From Echeneis naucrates (Eukaryota > Chordata > Actinopteri > Carangiformes > Echeneidae): 64,000 nt of DNA. The notes beneath the pieces were generated by a model. That model did no database searches. It was not told the origin of the DNA and saw only the letters and a program-made list of their open reading frames with translations. The stretch covers positions 9,123,670 to 9,187,669 of the forward strand of contig NC_042520.1 in NCBI RefSeq assembly GCF_900963305.1, written 5' to 3'. Position numbers and translations under genes: made by a program. Each line of letters opens with the position of its first letter. The first letter of the stretch is position 1. Positions 36,363 through 59,232 of this stretch are shown piece by piece.

Positions 36363-36486
36363 TTCGAACTTCTTCGGCCGCCAACGTTTTCAAAAAACCA
36401 AGTTTCACGAAGCCGATTGGTCGGCAGCACGGCGGCCGCGGGCTTCCGATTGGTCAGGACCGCTGGGAAGAGACACAGATGATTGG
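36363..36486 (-). promoter_or_regulatory. aurkb cell-cycle promoter: three CCAAT boxes and CHR words
   Basis: Inverted CCAAT boxes (ATTGG on plus) lie at 36416, 36449 and 36482, spaced exactly 33 bp apart, all in the same orientation relative to aurkb. Downstream toward the gene are two cell-cycle-homology (CHR) words, TTTGAA at 36389-36394 and TTCGAA at 36363-36368. Phased NF-Y sites followed by a CHR is the established layout of G2/M genes regulated by DREAM and B-MYB-MuvB; aurkb is such a gene in mammals. No TATA box. Sites are seen directly; regulation is inferred from the family. Confidence 0.75.
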
Positions 36487-36547
36487 TTAACGCCGACGTC
36501 ACTCCGATATCGACACGCCCCCTTTTCCTTTTGTTTTGAACGAGCGT

Positions 36548-36592
36548 TGAGTGAATGAGTAAATGAATGAGTAAATGAATGAATGAACGAAC
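36548..36592. repeat. GAAT/GAGT tetranucleotide-rich repeat
   Basis: Imperfect TGAA, TGAG and TAAA tandem units just upstream of the aurkb promoter elements. Confidence 0.7.
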
Positions 36593-36659
36593 GTGTTTTT
36601 GCTCGGGTGGGGGCAGGGTTAGGGTTACATTTAAGATCAGAGCTCTTCCCACCCCCACC

Positions 36660-38099
36660 CGCTCATCTTTCTCATTACTATATTCACAAAAAATTATGTT
36701 TCTTCAAGACACAATAAAACATTTGAGTATGTAACAAAAAAATCTAGAGGTTATGTGTATGATCGGTCAATAATATGATAATATGATAAGTCAAATAACT
36801 TTAGTGAATGAAAGGTCAAACACAGTTTGTGTGTTCAAACATTCAGTCTTCAGTTTTTGAAAAAAAAAAAAAAAATCTTTGCCATGATAGCATTTGCAAT
36901 AATCCTGTTAAAATCTGAAACATTTGTTTTAAATGAAAAAGTTAATTATTTTCAATGAATTCCAGCCAATTTGACAAATCATGTATTTTTACAGACTTTA
37001 AAGACTTTAAATATGTGAACAAACTCAAATGCAATTCGAAACAAATAAAAATGGTTAGATATATAACTTCCCCTTTTAGAATATATGATGCTAAATTGCT
37101 GTTGTAAAAACATATGGACAAACCATTATATTTCATAGGTCAATACAAAGATCTTTAATGATGTTTTAGGAGAATGATTCAATCACATTTAAGGAGAAGA
37201 ATACAAAGACAAACAATGCCTTATTATATATTTGTTCAAAATAGATTTATTCAAAACTGTTTCTCATTTTATTTTTGAAACATCTATATGTTGTTAAATG
37301 ACAGTTAATGTCAAGGACAAACATCTTCCATGTACTCCATTGGTTACACAACTAAGACAGTCAATCAATTTACAATTAACATTCTTCTTTCATGATTAAT
37401 GAAAATGACAGGACATGAAATCAACAAAATTACATTGAGTTGAGACTTGATAAAAAAAAAGAATTTAAATATGGTGCACTGTTTTTCTTTAACACCTGCT
37501 TGTTTACAGATATTTTTTCTAAATATAAAGAAGGGAGTTAAAACAGGAAACAGATGGATTGACTGCAGTACATTTCAGTTCCCTGCCTTTGTAGTCAACA
37601 CCTGCTTCAGTTTTTATAATCTAACAGAGGCAGTGCCACAATTTGTGTCACTTTCTGTCACATTGTGACAGACTTTAAAAGACTGTGCTCAAAACTTACT
37701 TTTGTTTAACCTTGACTCTTAAATTGAAAGATGACATCTGGCATTTCTTCACTGGCTACTGAATTTGGCAGAAACAATCAAAAACAAGGAAAGGAAGATA
37801 CAATGGACTATTAATTAAAGTTTACTTACTTAATTCCACTAGTATTACACAGTGTATATTTTGTTAGTGATTTTTTTCAGTATTTTTTGACAGAAAGGTC
37901 TTAAAGCCTGATTGTTTAAAAAAAATAATCAGCTGATATTACATGATAATATATTGACAATTTGGCCTTGGTAGTCTTAGAAGGACACAATGATAAAAAT
38001 TAAAGTCAATAATTATATCATAACATCATACCAAATGACATAAGCCTGTGAGAAAGAGCTACCATTTTGGCCACTTGTATTCAGTGGGAGAGATGTCAT
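36660..38099. other. Region between aurkb promoter and fbxl12 stop
   Basis: AT-rich, no gene. From about 37240 to 38099 it is the likely fbxl12 3' UTR, about 850 nt; the rest shows nothing distinctive besides short A runs. Confidence 0.55.
37246..37251 (-). terminator. Candidate fbxl12 polyadenylation signal
   Basis: AATAAA on the minus strand about 850 nt past the fbxl12 stop; a plausible 3' end before the aurkb promoter. Confidence 0.4.
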
Positions 38100-40031
38100 C
38101 TAGTCTACATTAATTTGAACAGAGCAGTTGGTGAAAACTAGTGTGCAGGATGGCAGCAGGACAGCCAGTGAACGACGCACACTTGGAATAGGATCATTCA
38201 CATCCATTGCCTTGTTCTCATCATTGCTGCTACCTGCATCTGCAGCTTCCTCACTTTCCTGCTCCTCCTCATCACCAGCTTCCCCTTCCAACACTGGGGG
38301 ACACTGACGGGGTTGGAAGCTTACATCCAGAAACTCCAGCCGCTGGAGTGCACGGAGCATACGGCAGCTACGAACTATCTGCATCTCACTGAGGGTACAG
38401 GCCCATAGGCGCAGACGCTTGAGGTCCTTCAGACGGCTGGCACATAGGAGACCTGGCCCAACCTCTTTACCGCCAAGGCTCAGTTCCTCCAGTCCAAGCC
38501 ATCCTGCCCCCAACCCCAGGGAGGCCATCTGAGACTGGTAGCCCTGCCGCCCAGTGATTCCTATTTCCAGAAACTTGAGCCTGGAAAGCCCTTCGACACC
38601 ACAGACGCCATCCTTGGCAGCACAGCTCCTGAGCCCATTAGCTGTTACACGAAAGGTGTCACGCAGTTCCAGTCGACTGAGCCTCTCCCATGAAGTTAAA
38701 CTCTGCAGGTGCTGGTCCGTGAAAGAAGGTACATTGTTGAGGACTAGCGTCTCAATAGAAATTGTTGATGAAGAGCCAGACTGTTTTCTTTTCTGACCCT
38801 GCCCTTGCTGCTGAGCACCTACACTTGATGTAGGCTCTGCTCTTTCTTGGGGAGGTAAAGTAGGCGGTGTCTGGTTGAAAAAGCTGCGAGGTAGCTCACA
38901 ACCACGAAGCTCCAGCACATGCAGAGATGGAGGAAGTAGCTGGCAACTGGGCAGTCCGCGCAGGTCTGCATGCAACAGACATAGCTTCCCCAGGCGAGGG
39001 CACTTAGCAGCCAAGGCTTTGAGCCAAGACTCAGAAAGAAAACTGCCGCCTCGGGCAGAGAGCAGCAAACCACGCAGTCTCAGGCACCGTAGTCCACAAC
39101 CCAGGTACTGACGGAGCAGGACCCAAAGCATGCGGGATGTCACCTGCCACACAGTCCATTGATGTGTGTGTTTGGGGAGAGGGGGGAGGGGAGAGGGGAG
39201 AGGGGAGAGGGGGGAGGGGGAGGGCAAATTAGAGAGTTTCTGTCAATAATTTCAAAAACACGTGATCCATCCAAATGCTTCTATTCCAATAGACACTAAT
39301 GGCAAGAAGGAGTTAAAGTGTTAAATATTGTACAATAAAAGGAAATGCTGCCTAAAAAGTGCAGTTCAAATTAAAACATTAATTACCGTTTGGTGGATAA
39401 CAAGGTGACATAATTGCAATGAATGGATCCTTTGATTCTTTTAAGGATTTTTAAGATGCCACCTTTAATACTCTTTGATACTGTTTGATTACACTATGAT
39501 TCTTGACTTGGTTTTGTTTGCATAGCTTCTTCGCTTTTCCTCTTTACCACCAAAGAAAGCGAGAAAGTTCATGGCACATATGATTTTATGTAAGAAATGT
39601 ATGTTTGTAATGGTTATTTTACTTGTTATTGTGTGGTTATATTCCTTAAATGGAAGAAGCACCATTAAAAAAATAAATGAAAGGAAAAGGGTAAAGCCAC
39701 AGTGTAACTAACTTACTCCCTTCCATGTGGTGAGATCGACGTGTCTCCACAGTCTCTGGTCTCTGACAAGGCGTTTCCACCTTTTACAAACCCTAAAAAA
39801 AACAATTATAAAAGACAAACTTAAAACTTATCATGTGACTTGAGTCCGAACAAAGGCAAAGCTGGCAGACTTTTGTTTCACAAACGAACAGCCGCTAAGC
39901 CATTGTTGAGCAAAGTTACATTCATCTTACCTCCCGGCTCTGACGAGCTCTCGTACGCTCAGAAACGACAACACGTCGATTAAAATGTTCTCGGGAAAGT
40001 AGTCCAGATTACAGCTTTTAAATTCTTCCAT
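38100..40031 (-). CDS. fbxl12: F-box and leucine-rich repeat protein 12
   Basis: Substrate-recognition subunit of an SCF ubiquitin ligase. Three coding exons, 39931-40031, 39717-39792 and 38100-39143, in frame, 406 residues. Residues from about 10 to 58 form the F-box (NLDYFPENILIDVLSFL, then VCKRWKRLVRDQRLWRHVDL across the exon junctions). The rest is degenerate leucine-rich repeats; LRALGQKCPNL-type and SFTDQHLQSLTSW segments match human FBXL12 in order. It is about 80 residues longer than human FBXL12 because of a Gln/Lys/Ser-rich insert near residues 185-220 and an acidic EEEQESEEAADAG insert near the C-terminus. The final exon could be read further upstream through a proline-rich frame, but that is the pyrimidine tract before the acceptor. 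It shares a 325-bp head-to-head spacer with cops6. Confidence 0.92.
39177..39226. repeat. Purine (G-rich) tract, pyrimidine in fbxl12 sense
   Basis: Roughly 50 bp of GGGAGAGGGG repeats on the plus strand, in fbxl12 intron 2 and 34 bp or more upstream of its acceptor. In the transcript it is a C/U-rich tract that may act as an extended polypyrimidine tract; the plus strand has G-quadruplex potential. Confidence 0.8.
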
Positions 40032-40356
40032 TTTGTAAACATAACTCTTTACTCCTTCGACACGGACAGATATCCGGATGCACACTGGTTGCGTCCAAGA
40101 CAGCGATCCCCCGGAAACTGCTGCCCAGTAGCTGTGGGACCTACCGGTGAAATATCGGTTAAATCAGATATGCTCCTTTATGCATTATATTTTAAATCTC
40201 GGTTAAGGATAATCACTTATAGAATAAAGACGCAGCTAGATTTACGGCTCAAGTTGTGTGTTTTTTCTCATTTTGAATTACTTAAGTATGGCGACGTTGC
40301 GGCCTAACGTTCGTTAGTTCAACACTCCACTGCGACTGCGCGATTAACCGGACAAG
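40032..40356. promoter_or_regulatory. Bidirectional fbxl12/cops6 promoter
   Basis: Start codons of fbxl12 (minus) and cops6 (plus) face away from each other across 325 bp, so both promoters must lie here or overlap it. No TATA box. The cops6 start codon itself sits in CAAGATGGCGACC, a YY1-type element common at the 5' ends of TATA-less housekeeping genes. Confidence 0.65.
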
Positions 40357-45380
<5,024 letters not shown>

Positions 45381-46442
45381 GCTGGCAGCCCGCCGAGGCA
45401 GAGAGACAAACAAGCACTGCTGTTCTTTTTTTTTTTTCTCTGTTTTGTCTTTGGGTTTTTTGTTCGTTTGTGTTTTGGTTAGTGAAAACAAATTCTTCAA
45501 CCAACAGTAGCTTTTCTAAACAGTTTAAAATTTTCAAATACATGTGTATCTAAAAGCACTTCGTAACACCTATCAGTAAAAAGATGTATACAAAATTACT
45601 CAAGACTCCCTCGGATTGCACATAAAAGAATCCACTGTTGTACATGGACATATTATTTCACCCTGTTTGTTTTATTGTTTCATGTTGCTGTATGTTATAA
45701 ATGATCTGCTGATTTTTTTCATCGGACTTTTGACTCTTTCTTTTCACATTTAAACAATTCTAATCTCCAACACCTGTTTGTGCATCTCTTTAGTGTCACA
45801 ACAGTAACTAAACAGAGCACACAGCTCATAAAAATGTCAGACCTGCATGTTTAAATGAGCCTATGAAAGTCAGAGGGGCTTTGACTGCAGGTTTATTATC
45901 AGGCATGTTTGCAGTTAGGTGTTTTGTTTTTTTTTTTTAAGTTGTGGCCCTGCTGTTCGATTGCCTTCGGAGGTTTTGGAAAGATGGCCATACGCAGCAG
46001 GGGAAGGTATGGCTGCTGAGTTGGAGGTCTAGGAGTTAGCATTTATATGAACAAAATATAATCACACCCCAGCCCATAAATTGGTTTTACTAGTCTGCTC
46101 TTGTGTGCCATGGGGCAATGGAAGGAGCAGACATCTTTGTGAGCAGATATTGAAAACCCAAGAATCAGTTTTGTCACAATTGTTTTTTATATTTCAAACA
46201 TCATCTTCATGACATATTTGTATGGATGGGTTTTTTTTTACATGCTAACAGTGATGGCAAATACACAATGCTGTCAGTTTTAATAAGGTTGAAACAACAC
46301 TTGAACTTAGTAATGCTTTGGTACAGGTTGTTTACAGTGGCCGCAGTGACTTGTATGCAAACGTCAAGGTACATACACCACAAATTATGGAAATTGTGCA
46401 ACTCTGATTTTTGGGAGTTTCCTCTGACTCATCCTGGATGTC
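45381..46442. other. Convergent 3' UTRs of cops6 and the actinodin gene
   Basis: Tail-to-tail spacer of about 1.06 kb. It begins with the cops6 3' UTR (T-rich) and ends with the actinodin 3' UTR on the other strand. No ORF of interest. A clear cops6 AATAAA was not found by eye. Confidence 0.6.
46279..46284 (-). terminator. Candidate actinodin polyadenylation signal
   Basis: ATTAAA on the minus strand about 160 nt past the stop codon, a common variant signal at a plausible distance. Confidence 0.4.
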
Positions 46443-48125
46443 TTACTGACTGTCCTCTGCAGGCTCATCAGCAGCATCAGCAGGCTCTGGGTACTTGAAG
46501 CGGACTGGGTCGTACAGATCATCCCTGGGGTCATATGCTTTGGGGTAGAAGTAAGGGTAGGGGAAGACAGTTAATTTCTTCTCAATGGGTGCAGGAGGGG
46601 GTGTCTCCTCCACAGGCTCCTCTTTCTCCTCCTCAACAGGTGGGGGTGGTGGTGGTGGGACAACAATCTTCCCTTTGATAGGCCTGGGTGGGTGATCAAT
46701 CAGGCAGTCGGGGTCCCAGTAGGGGTCACAGTCATACTCCATGCCCTTGAATGTGCGGATTGGGGCAGGAGGAGACTTTTTGACCAGGATGGGTGGAGGT
46801 GGAGCTGACTTCTTCGGTGGGGGTGGAGGAGGTTGAGGCACTGCCATGGGGGCTGGTGCAGCCTTCTGCGGGGTGCAGTGCGGGTGGTAGCGGGGGTCGC
46901 ACAGCACGGGGACAGCACCGCTGGGAAGGTAGACAATGTGGGGTTTGCAGAGGGGGTCCTTCTGGTTGCACAGGTATAACACATCAGCCTGGGAAAGGGA
47001 CGGAGGAGCAGGAGGAGGGGGAAGGGTCCCTGGGGGCTCTGTGGGCTTTGGGACCCCTTTCATTGGGGGTGGAGGAGGAACAACTTTGCACTTCTTGTCT
47101 GTAGCTGGGTCGCACATGATCATCGGTACCCCCAGTTTGCTCTGGAAATAGGAGGCATTGGGGCCGTAGGCGTGCTCCAGGTACCTCATCTGCTGGTAGA
47201 GCATCCGCAGTTTGTCGATCTCATAGAGCTGAGAGATGGAACAAACTTTAATACTTTCATAGGGATTGTACTTATGGATAAAACGACAATTAGTTTTTCC
47301 CATTTTGAGCAAAATTGCGTTAACTGAGGTAAGAATTCAAATCTGGATATCATCTTAAGTCTTCTGGTTGTTGTTTTAATGTTGCTCTCTTGGTAGCATC
47401 CATCTCTAAAATCAGAATTAAATCCAAACAAACCATTCTCCAAATTAAATGGGGAAATATCTCACACGATCCCACAGTTTGAGATGCTTATCAACAGAAA
47501 TCTGAACAGCGCACAACCATCTCTGGTCAGCAGTGATGGAAGTTACATATTGTGATGTAGTGAAAAATACAGCATTTTCTACATTGACAGGGACTCTGGG
47601 GTGTTTTTGTTTCACAGCAGGAAAATGTTCCAGTCATTACAAACAGTGGGACATGGAACACATGGAAACGTGTAAGATGTGTCTTACCCCCTCTGTGTGT
47701 CCGATGCTGCTGTAGTATCTGTAATAAGACTGGAAGTCTGGGTTTCCTCTGTACCATCGAGGATCCACGTTTCGCTTCGGTCTGGAGTGAGTCAGGAAGT
47801 CATTTGCCTTCTCTGAGTTGATGTTAAGGTGACTGAGAGGAACCATTTCTGTGAAAAGAAGAGTTGACATCTTAAGTCCTGTAAAAAGAAATGCTTCATG
47901 TTCAGAAATGACAAACAAACAGCCAGCAGAGAGGTAATTACCTTCCTGCTTCAGGGTGCTCAGTAGTGATTTGGCCTCCAGCAGCCCTGGAAGAGGAAAC
48001 TAATTATTTGTTGGGTTGAAATTTCCCTAAAACTTTGAAATACTTTGAACAATGAAGAATCAAAACTGACCTGGGAGCAACACCAGGCAGCACACAGCCG
48101 GCCCCAGCCATAATGTCGAAATCAT
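46443..48125 (-). CDS. Actinodin (fin actinotrichia structural protein)
   Basis: Secreted non-collagen component of actinotrichia, the fibrils of fish fin folds; the family is absent from tetrapods. Four coding exons, 48071-48125, 47942-47986, 47688-47848 and 46443-47228, all in frame, 348 residues. A hydrophobic signal peptide covers about residues 1-23 (start [13 protein letters not shown]). Then comes the family block [20 protein letters not shown], continuing across an exon junction into [20 protein letters not shown]. The rest is proline-rich with four cysteine pairs of the form C-x(5-7)-C ([35 protein letters not shown]), ending in an acidic tail. RPKR may be a furin-type processing site. 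I cannot tell which paralogue (and1 to and4) it is. A TATA-like box and a 5' noncoding exon lie upstream. In human COPS6 and MCM7 are adjacent with nothing between. Confidence 0.88.
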
Positions 48126-48347
48126 CTTGAACCCCTGCAACATTTAGAGAAAACAAAAGGAACTGCCATTTTAGCCATTTCACAGGACAAATTAAAGGAT
48201 ATAAATGTTCCATATAGGAAAAAAAGATTTATCTATATGTATAACATATAATACACATTTCTTATGAAGACACAAAATATGATGAAAAGCGATAACTTCG
48301 GACCATGTAACTGAATCCTGTTACCATTTAAATAATGTTCCACTCAC

Positions 48348-48399
48348 CTGGCTCAGGAGGCTGTCTTCACTGGACCACGAGTCCTGGGTGGGTTAAATA
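48348..48399 (-). promoter_or_regulatory. Actinodin TATA-like box and 5' noncoding exon
   Basis: TATTTAA on the minus strand at 48393-48399 with a likely start near 48368, followed by a short noncoding exon ending at a GTGAGT donor (exon edge 48348) that splices to the exon holding the start codon. A TATA box fits a tissue-specific structural gene and contrasts with its CpG-type neighbours. Start site inferred from spacing. Confidence 0.55.
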
Positions 48400-49250
48400 C
48401 TGAACTCAGTGTCAGGCCTGCTGAAATATTATCTCCTGTCCAATAGGAGTTCACCAACTTTGACACCAATACCTTGTCTCCACCTCTGTCTTTAATAGCG
48501 TTTAATATGGTGCCTTTGGCGCCAATTAAGAATAAAAAGCCCCCAGACTTCAGCAGCAAAGCCATAAAGAGAACAGACTTCAAATGGAAACTCCCCATTA
48601 AGTCTGGAAGGAAAGCATCGCCTGCTGGGACATCTGCAACTGTGGGGAAAATGCTGCCTACTAACACAATATCTCATCCAAAAAAAGAAAAACACACAGT
48701 AAAAGATGGCATACGGCAGCCTTGAATGTGCCTTAATGAGTTTTTAAAGGATTTCTAAAATGGAGTTATTTGAAGTTATTTTTACCAAATGAACACCTTT
48801 TTCAAAAATGTTATTTTCTTTCAGTACTTTTGACACATATTGCTGATAAAACCTTCATATTCAAACTGAACATTTCTACTTTTGGCCTTCTTTCAACAGC
48901 TTCACTCAACAGTAATCCTCCTCCCACGACTGTTACTAGTCTTATCTTTTAGAAAGTGGGACAAACAAGCTGGTTGAAGATTAGACCTTGAGCTTTAAGT
49001 GGCTGTAAAGAGCATTTTTTGCCGTTTTACAGACTTAAATAATGAAAATAATTCTAACTTACAGAAGTATGTGTTAGCGTCTTTTAAAAGAAATATGCGT
49101 AAAAGATGTCAGTGAAAGTGGCAATTATGTTAACAAAGCTGCTCCACTAACAAAACAGGTGTTCAGGGATGATAGGTACCTCATTCATCCTGTTTCATGA
49201 GCACAAAGGAGGAAAACACACATCAAGTACAGCAAAGTACTGAACCATCG
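48400..49250. other. Intergenic region, actinodin to mcm7
   Basis: About 850 bp without a gene. Probable upstream regulatory DNA of the actinodin gene near 48400-48700; otherwise nothing recognised. Confidence 0.55.
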
Positions 49251-49251
49251 A

Positions 49252-49257
49252 TTTATT
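49252..49257 (-). terminator. Candidate mcm7 polyadenylation signal
   Basis: AATAAA on the minus strand about 400 nt after the mcm7 stop codon. Confidence 0.5.
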
Positions 49258-49656
49258 ATAACTATTGTCACAATACAAGGCTCAATATAATTTATCTTGC
49301 CCGATTTGCATTACAGGATATAAAATGTACAGGAACGCTCCATTTAAGCTGGACGTTTTAGGCTCTAAACTGCAAACAGCACAACACCGAGTTGACGTAT
49401 TTACAAGCAATTTACTGGTGAACAGGAATCTCTAAACATAAAACTCTATCGACCTCCAACAGCAGGAATTTTGGCAAAAATAGTCATCCTTAAAAAAAAA
49501 ACCAAAACAAAACAACAACTGTCCAGGTTTTGTTTGACATTTGAGACAAAATGCTGGAGGAGGAAAGATAAAGAGCTGCGATACAAGTCCATAGAAAACC
49601 CACAACAAAGTTTTCCCTCTAGGTGTCCGAAACACATTGCAGACGCCCCATGTTCT

Positions 49657-57994
<8,338 letters not shown>

Positions 57995-58215
57995 GGCTGC
58001 AAACGGTGACTCCTGGGCGAGGTAACGTGATCCCACGAGCCAAAATGGTAATAATGAACAAAAAGCCCGTTTAAATTGGCACCTCGGGTCCTTTACTATG
58101 ACCGAAGACCAGGATTCATTCACTTGCAGCTCCTGTTTCTGCCCGGTCGCGGTGCAAGAACTGGCGCGAGTCTGACGGGTCCGGCAGCCAATCCCGTCGC
58201 TTCTTTCCGCGAGAA

Positions 58216-58321
58216 GGGGCGGGATTTTTCGATGGCGCGAAAGTTGCGAGTTATTATGCATCACGTGCTCCAAGAAACTTCCGCCCTGTTTGCCAGGAAT
58301 GGCGCGAAAAGCAATGATTGG
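58216..58321 (-). promoter_or_regulatory. mcm7 promoter with E2F sites and CCAAT box
   Basis: Two E2F sites, TTTCGCGCC (minus strand of 58234-58242) and TTTTCGCGCC (58301-58310), 67 bp apart, an inverted CCAAT at 58317-58321, an E-box CACGTG at 58262-58267 and a GC box GGGGCGGG near 58216. All lie 220-330 bp upstream of the mcm7 start codon. E2F control at the G1/S boundary is established for MCM genes in animals; the sites are seen directly. Confidence 0.8.
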
Positions 58322-58329
58322 ATTTCATG

Positions 58330-59232
58330 ACAACTGGGTGACCTGGGGCTGAACCTGAACTCAAACACCAGAGGCCCAGATCAACCCGAATCCTCCAGAG
58401 GGGATATTTAGCCCCAACACTACAGCTGAAACCGAAATATCAACATAAATGCCACACTCATGTAAATCATACTGAAGAGGTCCTCTCACAGTTGGTAAAT
58501 GTGTGTGTAACCCAGACAAATTATCTATTTTGTATATTTAAGTGAACTGAAAATCAATAAAATACCCAGATAATAGAAACGTTATAAGAATGTGAATTGC
58601 ATTGTCAGTTTTGGTTTAATGAACTACCAACAGTAATTCTAACGTGTAAACATTCTGGCACCAAATCAGAGTGCATTTACTTTTTGTAGCCAGATATGAG
58701 TTAAATTCATATTTATCTGTAGTGTTATTTACTCAGTCCTGGTATTTTGTCTTCATTCTGCAGTTTAGTACTTCATTGAACTCCCAAAAACATGACAGAA
58801 AAGTAAACTCTGCAACAACAAAGAAACAAGAACATTCAACATATTTCAAAAACAAAAAAGTGCCACCAACAGCAAAACATGATGGAACTGAATCCAACCT
58901 CATCTTAATGTTTCCAAAAAAAGAAAAGAAAAACATTTCTGTAACCCTAACGCTCTTTACAGTAACAGAACTGTTTCTGTGTTCTGCTAAAACAGAAATA
59001 TGTTTAACTTTTATCCACAAACTTCATTATTTTGCTTCTCCCTGCTTAATGACCTAAAACAGATCTGATCAGTTAGCCCCCATTTAAGGTAATGGAAGAG
59101 AACAGATGACCCTAATATCTTCTATATTTAAAGCCTATAATACCACTGAAAACACAGCAGTGTTGAAAACGTGTGAATGGGGGAAAAAAAACAACCCAAG
59201 TTATTTTATAGATGATCCAGTTCTCCATGTCG
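58330..59232. other. Spacer between mcm7 promoter and stag3 stop
   Basis: About 900 bp holding the presumed stag3 3' UTR. No gene seen; an ATTAAA on the minus strand at 58615-58620 could be the stag3 polyadenylation signal. Confidence 0.5.

Noticed and set aside
36308-36658. 116-codon minus-strand ORF upstream of aurkb
   Set aside because: It spans the aurkb promoter elements and a tetranucleotide repeat; not protein-like.
39144-39227. Upstream extension of the fbxl12 last exon (PSPLSPLPSP)
   Set aside because: It is the pyrimidine tract and acceptor of intron 2; two upstream exons restore the F-box in frame.
46700-47151. ORFs overlapping the actinodin last exon on both strands
   Set aside because: Shadow frames of the proline-rich coding exon.
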